Source: Saussurea involucrata (taxonomy: Eukaryota; Streptophyta; Magnoliopsida; Asterales; Asteraceae). From it: DNA of 64,000 nt. The notes under the pieces were generated by a model. That model was given only the letters and a program-made list of their open reading frames with translations. It was not told the DNA's origin and searched no databases. Numbering within the stretch: position 1 is the stretch's first letter; each line of letters starts with the position of its first letter. Shown piece after piece: positions 21,437 through 33,402 of the stretch. Where the stretch lies: the NCBI GenBank assembly GCA_033807775.1, contig CM066326.1, positions 93,288,873-93,352,872 on the forward strand, in the 5' to 3' direction. Position numbers and translations under genes: made by a program.

Positions 21437-23168
21437 TATAACGCCCCAAAATCCGGGTTAAATTAAACCTCAAGTTACAACAGGTTATGACAATAAAAAC
21501 TACAACTTATATAGATAGCAAAGGAATTAACCATCAAGAGTGTATTTACAATACAGGATACTTCGAACAACCTATCAATCTAATCATGTCACTATAATCA
21601 GATTAATTGAGTTATCTAAGCTATCCTTCAAAAATCTCCTCTTTGTTAATTGCCACTTCTGCTATTCCAAAAACACTCGTCCCACAACCCTTTATTTGCC
21701 TGAGCTTGAACCTGGTAAGAAAACATCATATGAAACGATTAGGCCAACGCCTAGTGAGAAAATTCGTTTCAATAATAACGTTTGCAAAAATCAATGTAAA
21801 CAAGTTATAACAAACCTGGTTACTCCTTTTCTTACCGTACGTATAACTCTATTCCATTACACAATTTTATCCACTCCCATGACTATGACTGACAACAATT
21901 CCATCAGCATATCATACCCCAGAGCCACACTACGAATCTTCACAGATTCTAGATCAATGCTCTCCACCAATAAATCGCGATTACACACGCCCATTTATCA
22001 GTAAGGAAGCAGAGATTACAAGTACTTATGTCAACCTCACTCTCTTCCTTAGAAATAAGGAATAACGATTAATACCACACGCCTATTCCATGATTTCCCA
22101 CACACACTGGAATAACGATTAAACGAGTAATACCACACGCCTATTCCATGTGATTACCAAACTTTAGTGCCTATGGATCCATTACACTTAACACATTCCT
22201 GTCTAGCATCATACTAGCGCAGTCTATAAACCTAACATACTACTATTTAAAAGTACATATGTTCAAGTAGCATAAGATATATGTCAATTCTTAAATCGCA
22301 CTTTTCCACGATTAACGAAACTATACTTTCCAATTTCTAGAATAGTACAGGTAATACAAAGTCTCTGGATACCTTAACTATTATATTCTTAAGTTCATAT
22401 CCAAGATCTATTACCAAAATCTGTAAACTGACTCTTTTTATCCAACTCCCGGTATTCCCAACTCCCGGTATCCCTAACTCCCGGTAGTCAACACATGTAC
22501 CGGGACTTCACCGAAAATCATAAGTACCGGGATTTGCCTCTATCGGGACTTCCAACTTTCGGTACTTTTGATCATATCGGGACTACACCGGGACAATTCA
22601 GTTCCGGGACATTTCAGTACCGGGGCTTTCATGTACCGGGACTACGTACAGTTTATTTCAACAAGTCCACAAATCGGCTTAACTTGTGAAATCAGTTCAA
22701 TCTATGTATTCCATTCAGTCCTCAATCAATTTATACAGCTATATTAAGGTTAGTATAACTTAAAAACACTGATTTGTACAACGAATCGAATGAACTCACC
22801 TTATGCTTTGTGAAACCGACTTTATGAACAAAATAAGACTTCAGACTCTTGAATATGATTCGAATGAAATCAATTTCTCGATTTCTTCTGTTCTCCTTCT
22901 TTCTCTCTGTCTTTTCTCTTTGTTGCCGACTCAAACAAACATGAATGAGATATTTTCTCATTCTCAGTCTTTATCCACACACACATTTAGGAAATGACCA
23001 AACATACCTCTAAGTTTAATCTTTCCAAAAGTTACACTAAACTTTCATCTTTTGCATTTCAACCTTAAATTGGATTATAAAACTTCCATACAATCCCAAG
23101 GTTACAATAAATACGAAAACTTCCCAATTCTTATTAAAATACTAATAACGAAAATTTAGGATGTTACA
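21437..23168 (-). repeat. 3' LTR of element H
   Basis: Begins TATAACGCCCC, one base off the TGTAACGCCCC of the other LTR, and ends GGATGTTACA. Holds the CCCGGTA/TACCGGG cluster at about 22445-22645 and a pyrimidine-rich tract at about 22880-22925. No gene. Confidence 0.9.
22445..22645. repeat. Palindromic CCCGGTA/TACCGGGA cluster in H LTR
   Basis: Three AACTCCCGGTA units at about 16-bp spacing are followed by about eight inverted TACCGGGA, TTCCGGGAC or close variants. TCCCGGTA and TACCGGGA around 22482-22508 form an 8-bp stem with an 11-nt loop. The same cluster lies at about 29170-29370 in the other LTR. Confidence 0.85.
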
Positions 23169-23204
23169 ATACTCCCCAACTTAAAAATGATTTCGTCCCC
23201 AAAA

Positions 23205-26200
23205 TCAAAATCAAGTAAACACATGAGGATACTTATCTTTCATACTTTCTTATGACTCTAAAGTCACATTAGTACCTCGATGGTGTTTCCACTGTACTTT
23301 CAACATAGCTACTTCCTTGCCACTACGTAGCTTTCTAACCGATCTTTCCAAAATTGCCTCTGGTTCTTCCACACAACGACTCTTTTTATCTACTCTCACA
23401 TCAGTGAGTGGTATCACATCCTCTTCTTCGGCTAAACACTTCCGAAGATAACAAACATGAAAGGTATTATGAACCCCTTCCAACTCTGGTGGAAGATCCA
23501 ACGGATATGCTTGTAAACCAATCCTTTTAGTGATAGTGAAAGGTCCTAGAAAACGAGGACTTAACTTCCCGCGTTTACCAAACCTTATCACACCCTTCCA
23601 TGGGGACACTTTAAGCATCACGCGCTCCCCAACTTGAAATTCTTTTGGTCTCCTTTTCGGGTCAGCATAACTCTTCTGTCGGTCCTGAGCTGCTTTCATA
23701 TGCTGCCGAATTTCTTTCACCTTATCAGCTGTTTGTTGTACCAATTCTGGACCAGCAAACTGTTTCTCTCCGGATTCTAACCAACATACCGGAGTTCTAC
23801 ATTTTTGACCATACAAGGCTTCGAAGGGCGCTCTTCCGATACTGGAATGATAACTGTTATTATACGCAAATTCTACTAACGGTAGATGCGTATCCCAGTT
23901 ACCTCCAAAATCCACTACACATGACCTGAGCATATCTTCCAAAGTTTGTATAGTCCTTTCACTCTGTCCATCAGTCTGTGGATGAAAAGCAATGCTCAAA
24001 TTAACTTTCGTACCCAATTCCTCTTGTAGTGATCACCAAAACCTTAAGGTAAACCGACTATCACGATCTGACACAATCGACCCTGGTATACCATGTCTTG
24101 ACACCACCTCATCAATATACAGCTTCGCCAACTTCTCAATTGGTGATGTTTCTTTCATAGCCAGAAAATGAGCACTCTTAGTTAATCTATCCACGATTAC
24201 CCATATTGTGTCGTTACCCTTTTGCATCTTGGGTAACTTCGTCACAAAGTCCATGGTGATCTTCTCCCACTTCCATTCCGGAATTTCCAAAGATTGGAAA
24301 CTTCCGTAAGGTTTCTGATGTTCTGCTTTCACCAACGAACATGTTCTACATGTTTCTACCTTTCGGGCCACATCTACTTTCATAGCCGACCACCAATAAT
24401 ACAATTTCAAATCTCGATACATCTTCGTATTCCCAGGGTGTATGGAATACTTAGATCTATGAGCGTCTTCGAGAATCAGCTCTCGATTTCCTCCAATCTT
24501 TGGTACCCAAACACGACCTTGGAACAGCTTTATTCCACGGCCATCTTCAGTCAACTGAAGGTGTTGCTTGCCCATCACTTCTTCTTTCAGGTTTACTTCC
24601 CGTAAAGCCTCCGCTTGTGCCTCTTTTATCTTTTCCATCAAACTCGATGTCACATCAATTCTTGCATTGATCGATTTCAAACAGCCACTATACTCTTTCC
24701 TACTTAAAGCATCAGCCACGACATTTGCCTTACCAGGATGGTAATGCAATTCGCAATCGTAATCTTTAAGTAATTCTAACCATCTTCGATGTCTCATATT
24801 TAACTCTTTCTGATCAAAAACATGCTTCAAACTTTTATGGTCAGTAAAAAGAGTACATTTGGTTCCATACAAGTAGTGCCTACACAGCTTTAAAGCAAAA
24901 ACGACAGCCGCTAACTCCAAATCATGTGTCGGGTAGTTCTTCTCATGTTCTTTAAGTTGTCTTGGCGCATAAGCAATTTCTTTGCCTCGTTGCATCAATA
25001 CGCACCCTAGACCCATCTTTGAAGCATCACTGTACACCACTAAATCTTCTGTTCCTTCTGGTAAAGCAAGAACCGGAGCCTCACACAACTTTTGACGTAA
25101 GGTTCTGAAAGCCGATTCTTGTTTCTCCGTCCAGACAAACTTCACGTTCTTTCTAGTCAGAATAGTCAAAACAGATGCAATCTTAGAAAAGTCTTTAATA
25201 AACCTTCTGTAATAACCTGCTAAACCCAAGAAACTTCTTATTTCAGATGCACTTCTAGGTGTCTCCCAATTTGCCATAGCTTCAATCTTAGCTGGGTCTA
25301 CCTTGACTCCTTCTGAAGTGATCACGTGACCTAGAAATTGTACTTCTTTTAACCAAAATTCACATTTTGAAAACTTCGCGTACAATTTCTCTCTTCTTAA
25401 AACTTCTAAGACTTCACGTAGGTGTTGTTCATGATCTGCTTCAATCTTTGAATACACAAGTATGTCATCAATAAAGACGATAACAAACTTGTCCAAGAAA
25501 GGTCGACACACTCTATTCATCAGATCCATGAAGACAGTTGGAGCATTTGTCAACCCGAATGGCATTACTAGAAACTCATAATGCCCGTATCTGGTTCTAA
25601 AAGCTGTCTTAGGAATATCTTCATTTCTAACCCGCACTTGGTGATACCCTGACCTCAAATCAATCTTAGAAAAACATCCTTCCCCTTGAAGTTGATCAAA
25701 TAGATCATCGATTCTTGGAAGCGGATATTTATTCTTAATCGTCACCTTATTCAGCTCGCGGTAATCTATACACATTCTCATAGTACCGTCTTTCTTCTTA
25801 ACAAACAGGACCGGAGCTCCCCAAGGCGAAGAACTCGGTCTGACAAAACCTTTATCTAATAACTCCTGGAGTTGAGTCATCATCTCTTTCATTTCAGACG
25901 ACGCTAGACGGTAAGGTGCCCGCGCTATCGGAGACGAACCTGGAATGAGATCAATTCTAAACTCCACCTGCCTTTCAGTAGGTAGACCAAGAAGATCATC
26001 AGGAAATATGTCAGGAAACTCACGTACCACCTTGATATCTTCCAATTGTTTCTTTTCCAACCTTCCATCTAAGACATACGCCAGATAGGATATACATCCT
26101 TTCATTAAACACTTCCGCGCTTTCACAACAGAGATTAACGGAATTTCCCCCTTTTGCTTTTCCCCGAAGATGAATACGTCATCCTTATCGGTCATCGGAA

Positions 26201-26561
26201 TCCTGATTAATTTCTTTGCGCAAAATATTTCTGCTTGATTGGCCGTCAGCCAATCCATACCCACAACTATGTCAAACCCTCCAATTTCCATCAACAACAA
26301 GTTGATCGAAAATTTCGTCTCTTCTATAAGAATAGTACAACCATCAAGCCTTTCTCGAACCAAAGCTTGACCCCCATTAGCTACCTCTACTACTAAAGCA
26401 TCATCTAAAGTAGTAACAAGCGTAGCTAATTTAGGATAGAATGATTTGGACACAAATGACAAATTTGCTCCACAATCAAACAAAATACGCGCATGACAAG
26501 AATTAACAAGGAATGTACCTGAGACAACGTCCCTTGATTCCTTAGCTTCATCAGCGGTCAT
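23205..26561 (-). pseudogene. Element H pol: protease, RT, RNase H, integrase with chromodomain
   Basis: The frame follows gag after one stop (TGA 26571-26573, in the position of an Arg codon in the related element G). The protease has FDCGAN near residue 29, with Cys where Ser or Thr is usual. RT has YPLPRIDDL, MPFGLTNAP and FIDDILVYS (about residue 365); RNase H has YSDASKMGLG (about 510); integrase has a HX..HX..CRTC zinc site, DFVTKLP and FHPQTDGQSER. The C terminus (CVEEPEAILERSVRKL ... VQWKHHRG) matches the chromodomain-like tail of Tekay-type chromoviruses, which guides insertion to heterochromatin. Further stops are TGA 24033-24035 and TAA 23250-23252, followed by a short continuation of the tail. 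Both TGA stops occur where CGA would encode Arg. Confidence 0.85.
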
Positions 26562-26570
26562 TTGAAAAGC

Positions 26571-27830
26571 TCAGCCCGTTGGCTTCGGAATAACTGGTTT
26601 CTTACTCTGGTCGCCGCTCTTTTTCAGCCTTGGGCACTCCCGACGAAAGTGACCCGGTTGCTTACACTCAAAACATGTATTTCCCCGCACTGGACAATTA
26701 TTCATAGTATGCCCACTCTTTCCACACTTAAAGCATTCAGATGCTATCACCCGACACTGCCCGTAATGCTTGCTCTTACACTTTGGACACCAGTTTGGTT
26801 CACAGCGTGATTCATAAGAAGTACCTTTACCAGCGCTCCTTGACTTTTGTGAATGCTCTGATCGACCTTCCCATTTCCGCTTCTCCCCAACTTGGCTATT
26901 TTCTTCTTTATCCAAGGCATATACATTTTCTATCACTTTGGCTTCTTCGATCGTCTCTCTCAACGTCGAAGCTTTAGAACTCCGCACTCGCGACATCATA
27001 TCCGCCGGCAGTCCTTTCAGATAAGCCTTAACTCTATCTTTCTCAGTTGGAGCTACATGCCCAACTAGATTCAACTTCTCCATGAACAATTCCGTATACT
27101 TTCGAACAGTATTAGTACCCTTTTTCAGATTTCGAAATTCCTCCTCAATTCGATCCATCTCGCTTTCGTTGCAGTATTCTTCCAAAAGCTTCTTTTTAAA
27201 TGACTCCCAAGTCATTGCAGACAGGACGAAAGTCGAAATTGAAGCAGTCAGCACATTCCACCACATCAACGCGTTTCCTCTCAGCATCTGCGAAGCAAAC
27301 CTAACTTTCGACTTTTCATCACATTCGCAAGCCCGAAAGGCTTGTTCTATCTTTCTGATCCAGTTCATACACGCCACTGGATTATCAGCTCCGGCAAACT
27401 CCGGTGGTTTACAACTTAGAAAAGTCTTATACGAGCAACCTCTTTTTACTCTCCTTTCAGTTTCTGTTACCGGAGTATGAAGTGGAGGGATTATTCCAGT
27501 ATATGTTGTTGTTCGTGGTACCTCCGTCGTACGATCATAAAGCGCCTTCATGAACATTTCAGATTGTCTTTCGATTGCCGTGTTCATCATCCGCATCATA
27601 TTTTCCATCATTCGAGTCTCCATTCCTGCTTCTGGTGTTCTCGGGATGGCAGTACTGGTACCCACCCTATGCATCCGGCTGTGTGATCCTCCGATAGAAA
27701 GAAAATCCGGCGGAGTCTCAGGAACTCCACCTAATCCAGGTTGTCTTTCTTCAGTCCAGTCAATCCCAGTCCTATTTATTTCAGAAATAGGGGACAACGG
27801 CGGCGTATTTACCATTTTCTGATAAAACAC
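26571..27830 (-). CDS. Element H gag with two zinc knuckles
   Basis: About 415 codons from a Met near 27812. The gag core (CKPPEFAGADNPVACMNWI, ALMWWNVLTAS, FKKKLLEEYCNESEMDRIEEEF) is the retrotransposon gag fold of gypsy elements, which forms the particle shell. It ends with CFKCGKSGHTMNNC and CFECKQPGHFRREC, both canonical CX2CX4HX4C knuckles for RNA packaging; a third Cys-rich segment precedes them (CPKCKSKHYGQC). In related elements gag and pol share one frame, so the stop at 26571 is likely a nonsense mutation that leaves gag intact. Confidence 0.8.
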   Translation of the reverse strand: MFYQKMVNTPPLSPISEINRTGIDWTEERQPGLGGVPETPPDFLSIGGSHSRMHRVGTSTAIPRTPEAGMETRMMENMMRMMNTAIERQSEMFMKALYDRTTEVPRTTTYTGIIPPLHTPVTETERRVKRGCSYKTFLSCKPPEFAGADNPVACMNWIRKIEQAFRACECDEKSKVRFASQMLRGNALMWWNVLTASISTFVLSAMTWESFKKKLLEEYCNESEMDRIEEEFRNLKKGTNTVRKYTELFMEKLNLVGHVAPTEKDRVKAYLKGLPADMMSRVRSSKASTLRETIEEAKVIENVYALDKEENSQVGEKRKWEGRSEHSQKSRSAGKGTSYESRCEPNWCPKCKSKHYGQCRVIASECFKCGKSGHTMNNCPVRGNTCFECKQPGHFRRECPRLKKSGDQSKKPVIPKPTG

Positions 27831-28147
27831 AAAGGAATAACCATAAGAAATGGTTACACAAATCTAGACATACGAAAGACTTTACCGATCATTAATCACT
27901 GTAACAATTTAGAAATAAGTATGCTTGTGTAACAATATATTCATAATAACAGTAGCTAATTGAAATTGTGAACATACTATACATGAGAATCCTCTTTCCA
28001 TTGTCACAGTATTAATTTCACGTATTTCCGTCAACTCTAAGACTATCCCGTCTTAGCACTTCTACCCATATCTCACATATCATAACCTATTTCATCTCAG
28101 CTTAAGTCTAAGTATCTCATCAACATACGTAGTTCGCTTAAACTAAT

Positions 28148-28159
28148 ACTCTGATACCA
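28148..28159 (-). other. Primer-binding site of element H
   Basis: TGGTATCAGAGT on the minus strand next to the 5' LTR; one base differs at the distal end from the usual TGGTATCAGAGC. Confidence 0.85.
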
Positions 28160-28162
28160 TAT

Positions 28163-29894
28163 TGTAACGCCCCAAAATCCGGGCTAAATTAAACCTCAAG
28201 TTACAACAGGTTATGACAATAAAAACTACAACTTATATAGATAGCAAAGGAATTAACCATCAATAGTGTATTTACAATACATGATACTTCGAACAACCTA
28301 TCAATCTAATCATGTCACTATAATCAGATTAATTGAGTTATCTAAGCTATCCTTCAAAAATCTCCTCTTTGTTAATTTCCACTTCTGCTATTCCAAAAAC
28401 ACTCGTCCCACAACCCTTTATTTGCCTGAGCCTGAACCTGGTAAGAAAACATCATATGAAACGATTAGGCCAACGCCTAGTGAGAACATTCGTTTCAATA
28501 ATAACATTTGCAAAAATCAATGTAAACAAGTTATAACAAACCTGGTTACTCCTTTTCTTACAGTACGTATAACTCTATTCCATTACACAATTTTATCCAC
28601 TCCCATGACTATGACTGACAACAATTCCATCAGCATATCATACCCCAGAGCCACACTACGAATCTTCACAGATTCTAGATCAATGCTCTCCACTAATAAA
28701 TCGCGATTACACACGCCCATTTATCAGTAAGGAAGCAGAGATTACAAGTACTTATGTCAACCTCACTCTCTTCCTTAGAAATCAGGAATAACGATTAATA
28801 CCACACGCATATTCCATGATTTCCCACACACACTGGAATAACGATTAAACGAGTAATACCACACGCCTATTCCATGTGATTACCAAACTTTAGTGCCTAT
28901 GGATCCATTACACTTAACACATTCCTGCCTAGCATCATACTAGCGCAGTCTATAAACCTAACATACTACTATTTAAAAGTACATATGTTCAAGTAGCATA
29001 AGATATATGTCAATTCTTAAATCGCACCTTTCCACGATTAACGAAACTATACTTTCCAATTTCTAGAATAGTACAGATAATACAAAGTCTCTGGATACCT
29101 TAACTATTATATTCTTAAGTTCATATCCAAGATCTATTACCAAAATCTGTAAACTGACTCTTTTTATCCAACTCCCGGTATTCCCAACTCCCGGTATCCC
29201 TAACTCCCGGTAGTCAACACATGTACCGGGACTTCACCGGAACTCATAAGTACCGGGATTTGCCTCTACCGGGACTTCCAACTTTCGGTACTTTTGATCA
29301 TATCGGGACTACACCGGGACAATTCAGTTCCGGGACAATTCAGTACCGGGGCTTTCATGTACCCGGACTACGTACAGTTTATTTCAACAAGTCCACAAAT
29401 CGACTTAACTTGTGAAATCAGTTCAATCTATGTATTCCATTCAGTCCTCAATCAATTTATACAGCTATATTAAGGTTAGTATAACTTAAAAACACTGATT
29501 TGTACAACGAATCGAATGAACTCACCTTATGCTTTGTGAAACCGACTTTCTGAACAAAATAAGACTTCAGTCTCTTGAATATGATTCGAATGAAATCAAT
29601 TTCTCGATTTCTTCTGTTCTCCTTCTTTCTCTCTGTCTTTTCTCTTTGTTGCCGACTCAAACAAACATGAATGGGATATTTTCTCATTCTCAGTCTTTAT
29701 CCACACACACATTTAGGAAATGACCAAATATACCTCTAAGTTTAATCTTTCCAAAAGTTACACTAAACTTTCATCTTTTGCATTTCAACCTTAAATTGTA
29801 TTATAAAACTTCCATACAATCCCAAGGTTACAACAAATACGAAAACATCCCAATTCTTATTAAAATACTAATAACGAAAATTTAGGATGTTACA
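28163..29894 (-). repeat. 5' LTR of element H
   Basis: 1732 bp, TGTAACGCCCC to GGATGTTACA, with the CCCGGTA/TACCGGG cluster at about 29170-29370. Confidence 0.9.
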
Positions 29895-31080
29895 GCTCCC
29901 CCTCAAATAGAGAACCTATGATATTTATTTCTTCAAAATAACAACTCATGAACTCTCTCCCCCTCAAAATCAGCATAACTCCACACATCACAGTATGAAA
30001 AATTTCACGTAAAACATCAGTAATAGAAACTGAAATACATTAAATTATATAACATAACTACTAACTATAGAATATTTGAACACCGAACAAATAAAATTCA
30101 ACTCAGTGAAAGTAGACATGTTTTTCAAACATATGACATCACATGCATGCTTTTGGATTCAGAAACAAGTCATGCTTGCATATCAAGTTACAATTTGTTC
30201 AGTGTCAACCTCTTATTAAATCTATTTGGTGTGCTAGCATGCGAAAAAATGATTTGCAACAATCAAATGTATTTCTGAAACTTATAAGAATACTTTGCTC
30301 TTACTCACACTATATGACTGAAATCAGAATTTCCACAAATTTATAAGTTTATCGCGACATTGTAATTTCCCCAAGATTTAAGAGATGTGTGCTCATTGGC
30401 ATCTTTTATTTTGTGCACATTGGCATCTTTTTGTCAAAAGGTTTATTAAGACTAAGATACACCGTAAACGTAACTTTCTATCTGGTTCTATAGCAGGATT
30501 TGGGTCAGCCAATCCCAGACCAGTTGGCCTTAGGGGCTAGGTGTCGAGCACCCTTTGGAACTTACTTTCCCAAACCAGAAAGGCTACATCGATATATCCT
30601 AATCCCATCTGTACCAGTAGGACATGGCTTTCTATCTGATTCTATAGCAGGATTTGGGTCAGCCAATCCCAGACCAGTTGATCTTAGGGGCTAGTTATCG
30701 AGTACCCCTTGAGACTTAATCTCCCAAACCAGATAGGCCACAGGCACAAACTTTCAAACCTAATGATTTTTTTATTGCATCTCAATCACTTGGTTATAGA
30801 ACTTTGTGCTTCCCTCATATTTTCATTTCCATTCTTCATTCTGACAAATAGGCTTTGTGAGCATCGTAATCTATATAAGTCTAGATTTACACAGTTTTGC
30901 GCATATATCAAAAATTTCATTCATGTTTTGCTGACCTTTCGATTTATTTCAGAAGCGAAAGTTGAAGCAAATAAAACTCAAATATCACAAAACTACTTGT
31001 AAAATCACCCTTGACACACATTTTATTCATTGAATGAAAATAGAAATATTTTCACTTCATTGAATTAAATTTGTGAAGGT
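29895..31080 (-). other. Element F non-coding region between pol and the extra ORF
   Basis: No credible gene. PPT-like CTCCCCCTCAAA runs occur at about 29896 and 29958. A direct repeat of about 117 bp lies at 30473-30589 and 30630-30746 (shared AGCAGGATTTGGGTCAGCC). A transcript of the extra ORF could start or splice here, but no signal is decisive. Confidence 0.6.
30473..30747. repeat. Direct repeat of about 117 bp in element F
   Basis: Two copies share TCTATAGCAGGATTTGGGTC and CTTAGGGGCTAG, about 157 bp apart start to start. Confidence 0.8.
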
Positions 31081-31699
31081 TCAAACTTTCAAGTTCAACA
31101 TGCCGAGTTTTGATAAAAGAAAATTAAAACGCTTTTCATCCAATGCCTTGGTGAAAATATCGGCAAGTTGATAGTCAGTAGGTACGAAATATAATTCGAT
31201 TGTACCATTCTCCACATGATGTTTTATGAAATGATATCGCATGTCGATGTGTTTAGTCTTTGTGTGCTGAACCGGATTGACCGAAATAGCAATTGCTGAT
31301 TTACTGTCACAATATATCGGAATTGTCTTGTACAACAACCCATAATCTTGTAACTGTGTCTTCATCCAAAGAACCTGAGAACAGCAACTGGCGGCGGCCA
31401 CGTATTCAGCTTCAGCCGTTGAAATTGATACACAGTTTTGTTTATTTGATGCCCAACTAATCAGCCTATCTCCTAGAAATTGTACATGACCCGATGTACT
31501 TTTCCGGTCCAGTTGACTTCCACCATAATCTGCATCAGAATAAGCAGTTAGTTTATAATCTGAACTCTTTGGATACCACAAACCTAAATATGGAGTTCCT
31601 TTCAGATATCTGAAAATTCGCTTGACTGCCATCCGATGAGATTCTTTGGGGTTTGCTTGAAATCTGGCACACAAACATGTAGAGAACATGATGTCCGGC
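31081..31699 (-). pseudogene. Element F RNase H end of pol (right piece continues at 39966)
   Basis: Minus-strand reading with FRYLKGTPYLGLWYPKS, YSDADYGGSQLDRKSTSG, AEAEYVAAASC and CDSKSAIAISVNPVQHTKTK: the RNase H domain of copia pol, with its catalytic acidic residues. It ends with the usual DIFTKAL and a short tail at 31081. It continues the RT at 39966-41982, from which it is separated by element G. Confidence 0.9.
31695..31699. repeat. Target-site duplication of element G (CCGGC), left copy
   Basis: CCGGC at 31695-31699 and at 39966-39970 directly flank G. Confidence 0.9.
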
Positions 31700-33402
31700 T
31701 GTAACGTCCCCGATTTCCAAATATACAAATAACATATATTCATGCCATAATATCATCAAAAGATACATTATATATAACACGTTCGGTCCCAAAGTCTAGG
31801 TAACATAAAAATAAACGAGTACAAATTTTTCGCGGAATACAATACATGTTGATTAATAACAAAGTCATGGGTTCAAAACATAGTTATGTCATCAACACAA
31901 AAGTCTTCACAAGAGATATCCACGACATAAACTTTTCACTTGCCCTTACCCGATCCACCACCTGGAATACATATTTTTAAAACAGAAAAATGAGGGTTAG
32001 ACCTAATGGTCCAGTGAGAAAATCCATGTCAGTTGAAACTTGCCAAGAATCCAATTAAATAAAACCTTTTTATACAAACACACATATATCACACGTAATT
32101 AAATACCAACCAAGACTTGCGATTCGTATCCACTCATTCCCCCTTATTCCTCCACAATTGGCCAAACTAGTGGTTGCAAGCCAACTAGTCAATTTACTCT
32201 GCTGTACAACATCTACAGTAAACACGCCTGTCCGCTTACCGGAACCCGACAACACACCGGTCCGCACCTCGGATCCCGGCCCCGTATTCTCGCAGAATAC
32301 TCATATAATTACAGTATACCATCATGTATATAAACATTTCAATAAAAACACATAATCACATTATGTATCACATTCTCAATCCATACATATCCATTTCATA
32401 TAGATATATAAATCACATATATATGTATTCCAGTTGAAAAATGTTTTTAAAATAAAACTCACCTTAATGCTTTTCCAAGTTCTCCAAAAATCTCTTCAAC
32501 AAGTCCCACTTTTATCTTTGAATTTTACTATCTGAAATAGTTAATTAACAAGAATACACCTCATTAATAAATCTGAATTTTAACACTTTTCGCAACCCAC
32601 AGCTTGCGAATTCCTCACTTTTCGCAACCCACTGTTGCGAAAACCAAAGAACTCGCAACCCACTATTGCGAAAACCTTAGAACTCGCAACCCACTGTTGC
32701 GAAAACCTCACTTCTCGCAACCTAGTGTTGCGAAAACCCCACTTCTCGCAACCTACTGTTGCGAAAACCCCACTTCTCGCAACCTACTGTTGCGAAAACC
32801 CCACTTCTCGCAACCTACTGTTGCGAAAACCTGCAAAATTACTGTTCATCGTATTTTTAATTAAGCTCAGCCAAAAACGACTTTCATTCCAATATTTACC
32901 CAGAAATCGTACTTTTAAGCTTAGACTTCCCAAAACATCCATTTTTAACAAAACCCACCTAAAAACTTAACTAGCAACTCAAGAACACTTTTAAGAAATT
33001 AAAACACATACAAGGATGGATTTGTTACCTTGCTTACATCAGTTTGGTCCTTAAATTACAGCAACATACTCTGGATTTCTTCCTTCTTCTTTCCCTTAAT
33101 CTCTCTCTCGATTTCCTTCTCTCTCTCTCTAAACCGAACACACTACACACTAACACTTAAGATATTTTCTCTTAATTGAAAAAAAAGGACACCTATCCTT
33201 ACTAAAATAGGAAGTCGGTTTTGGCTAAAGAGGTTTGGATAAAAGACCAAACAAACCTTAAACTTATCTCACTTGGCAATAAATACCCTAAACTTTCAAA
33301 TAAAAATTAAAACTTACCCCTAACTTCTTACTCCATAAAACACTAACATAAAACTTATAAAAAATTTCAAATTTAAATTAGATAAAATACCTGGTTATTA
33401 CA
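31700..33402 (-). repeat. 3' LTR of element G
   Basis: TGTAACGTCC to GGTTATTACA. Carries eight hairpin units at 32589-32830 and a CT-rich tract at about 33080-33140. Confidence 0.9.
32589..32830. repeat. Hairpin minisatellite in G LTR, eight units
   Basis: Unit of 31 bp built on TCGCAAC, 5 nt, GTTGCGA; the best unit has a 10-bp stem TTTTCGCAAC/GTTGCGAAAA. The other LTR has seven units (about 39183-39395). Confidence 0.92.

Larger units (their letters stand above)
21437..29894 (-). mobile_element. Element H: Ty3/gypsy chromovirus (Tekay/Del-like), complete
   Basis: LTRs 21437-23168 and 28163-29894, both 1732 bp, with about 25-30 differences by eye (roughly 1.6%). TSD GCTCC at 21432-21436 and 29895-29899. 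PBS beside the right LTR. One gag-pol frame with three nonsense codons. It inserted just upstream of the extra ORF of F. Confidence 0.9.

Noticed and set aside
22495..22689. Small ORF in the LTR of H
   Set aside because: It is a translation of the TACCGGGA cluster and is repeated at 29221-29415 in the other LTR.
32589..32830. Regularly spaced repeats resembling a CRISPR array
   Set aside because: The spacers are not unique; the whole 31-bp unit repeats, it lies in an LTR, and the host is a plant.
32604..32970. ORFs with repeated VAKTPLLATYCCENPT-like peptides
   Set aside because: They are translations of the hairpin minisatellite in the LTR of G and recur in both LTRs.
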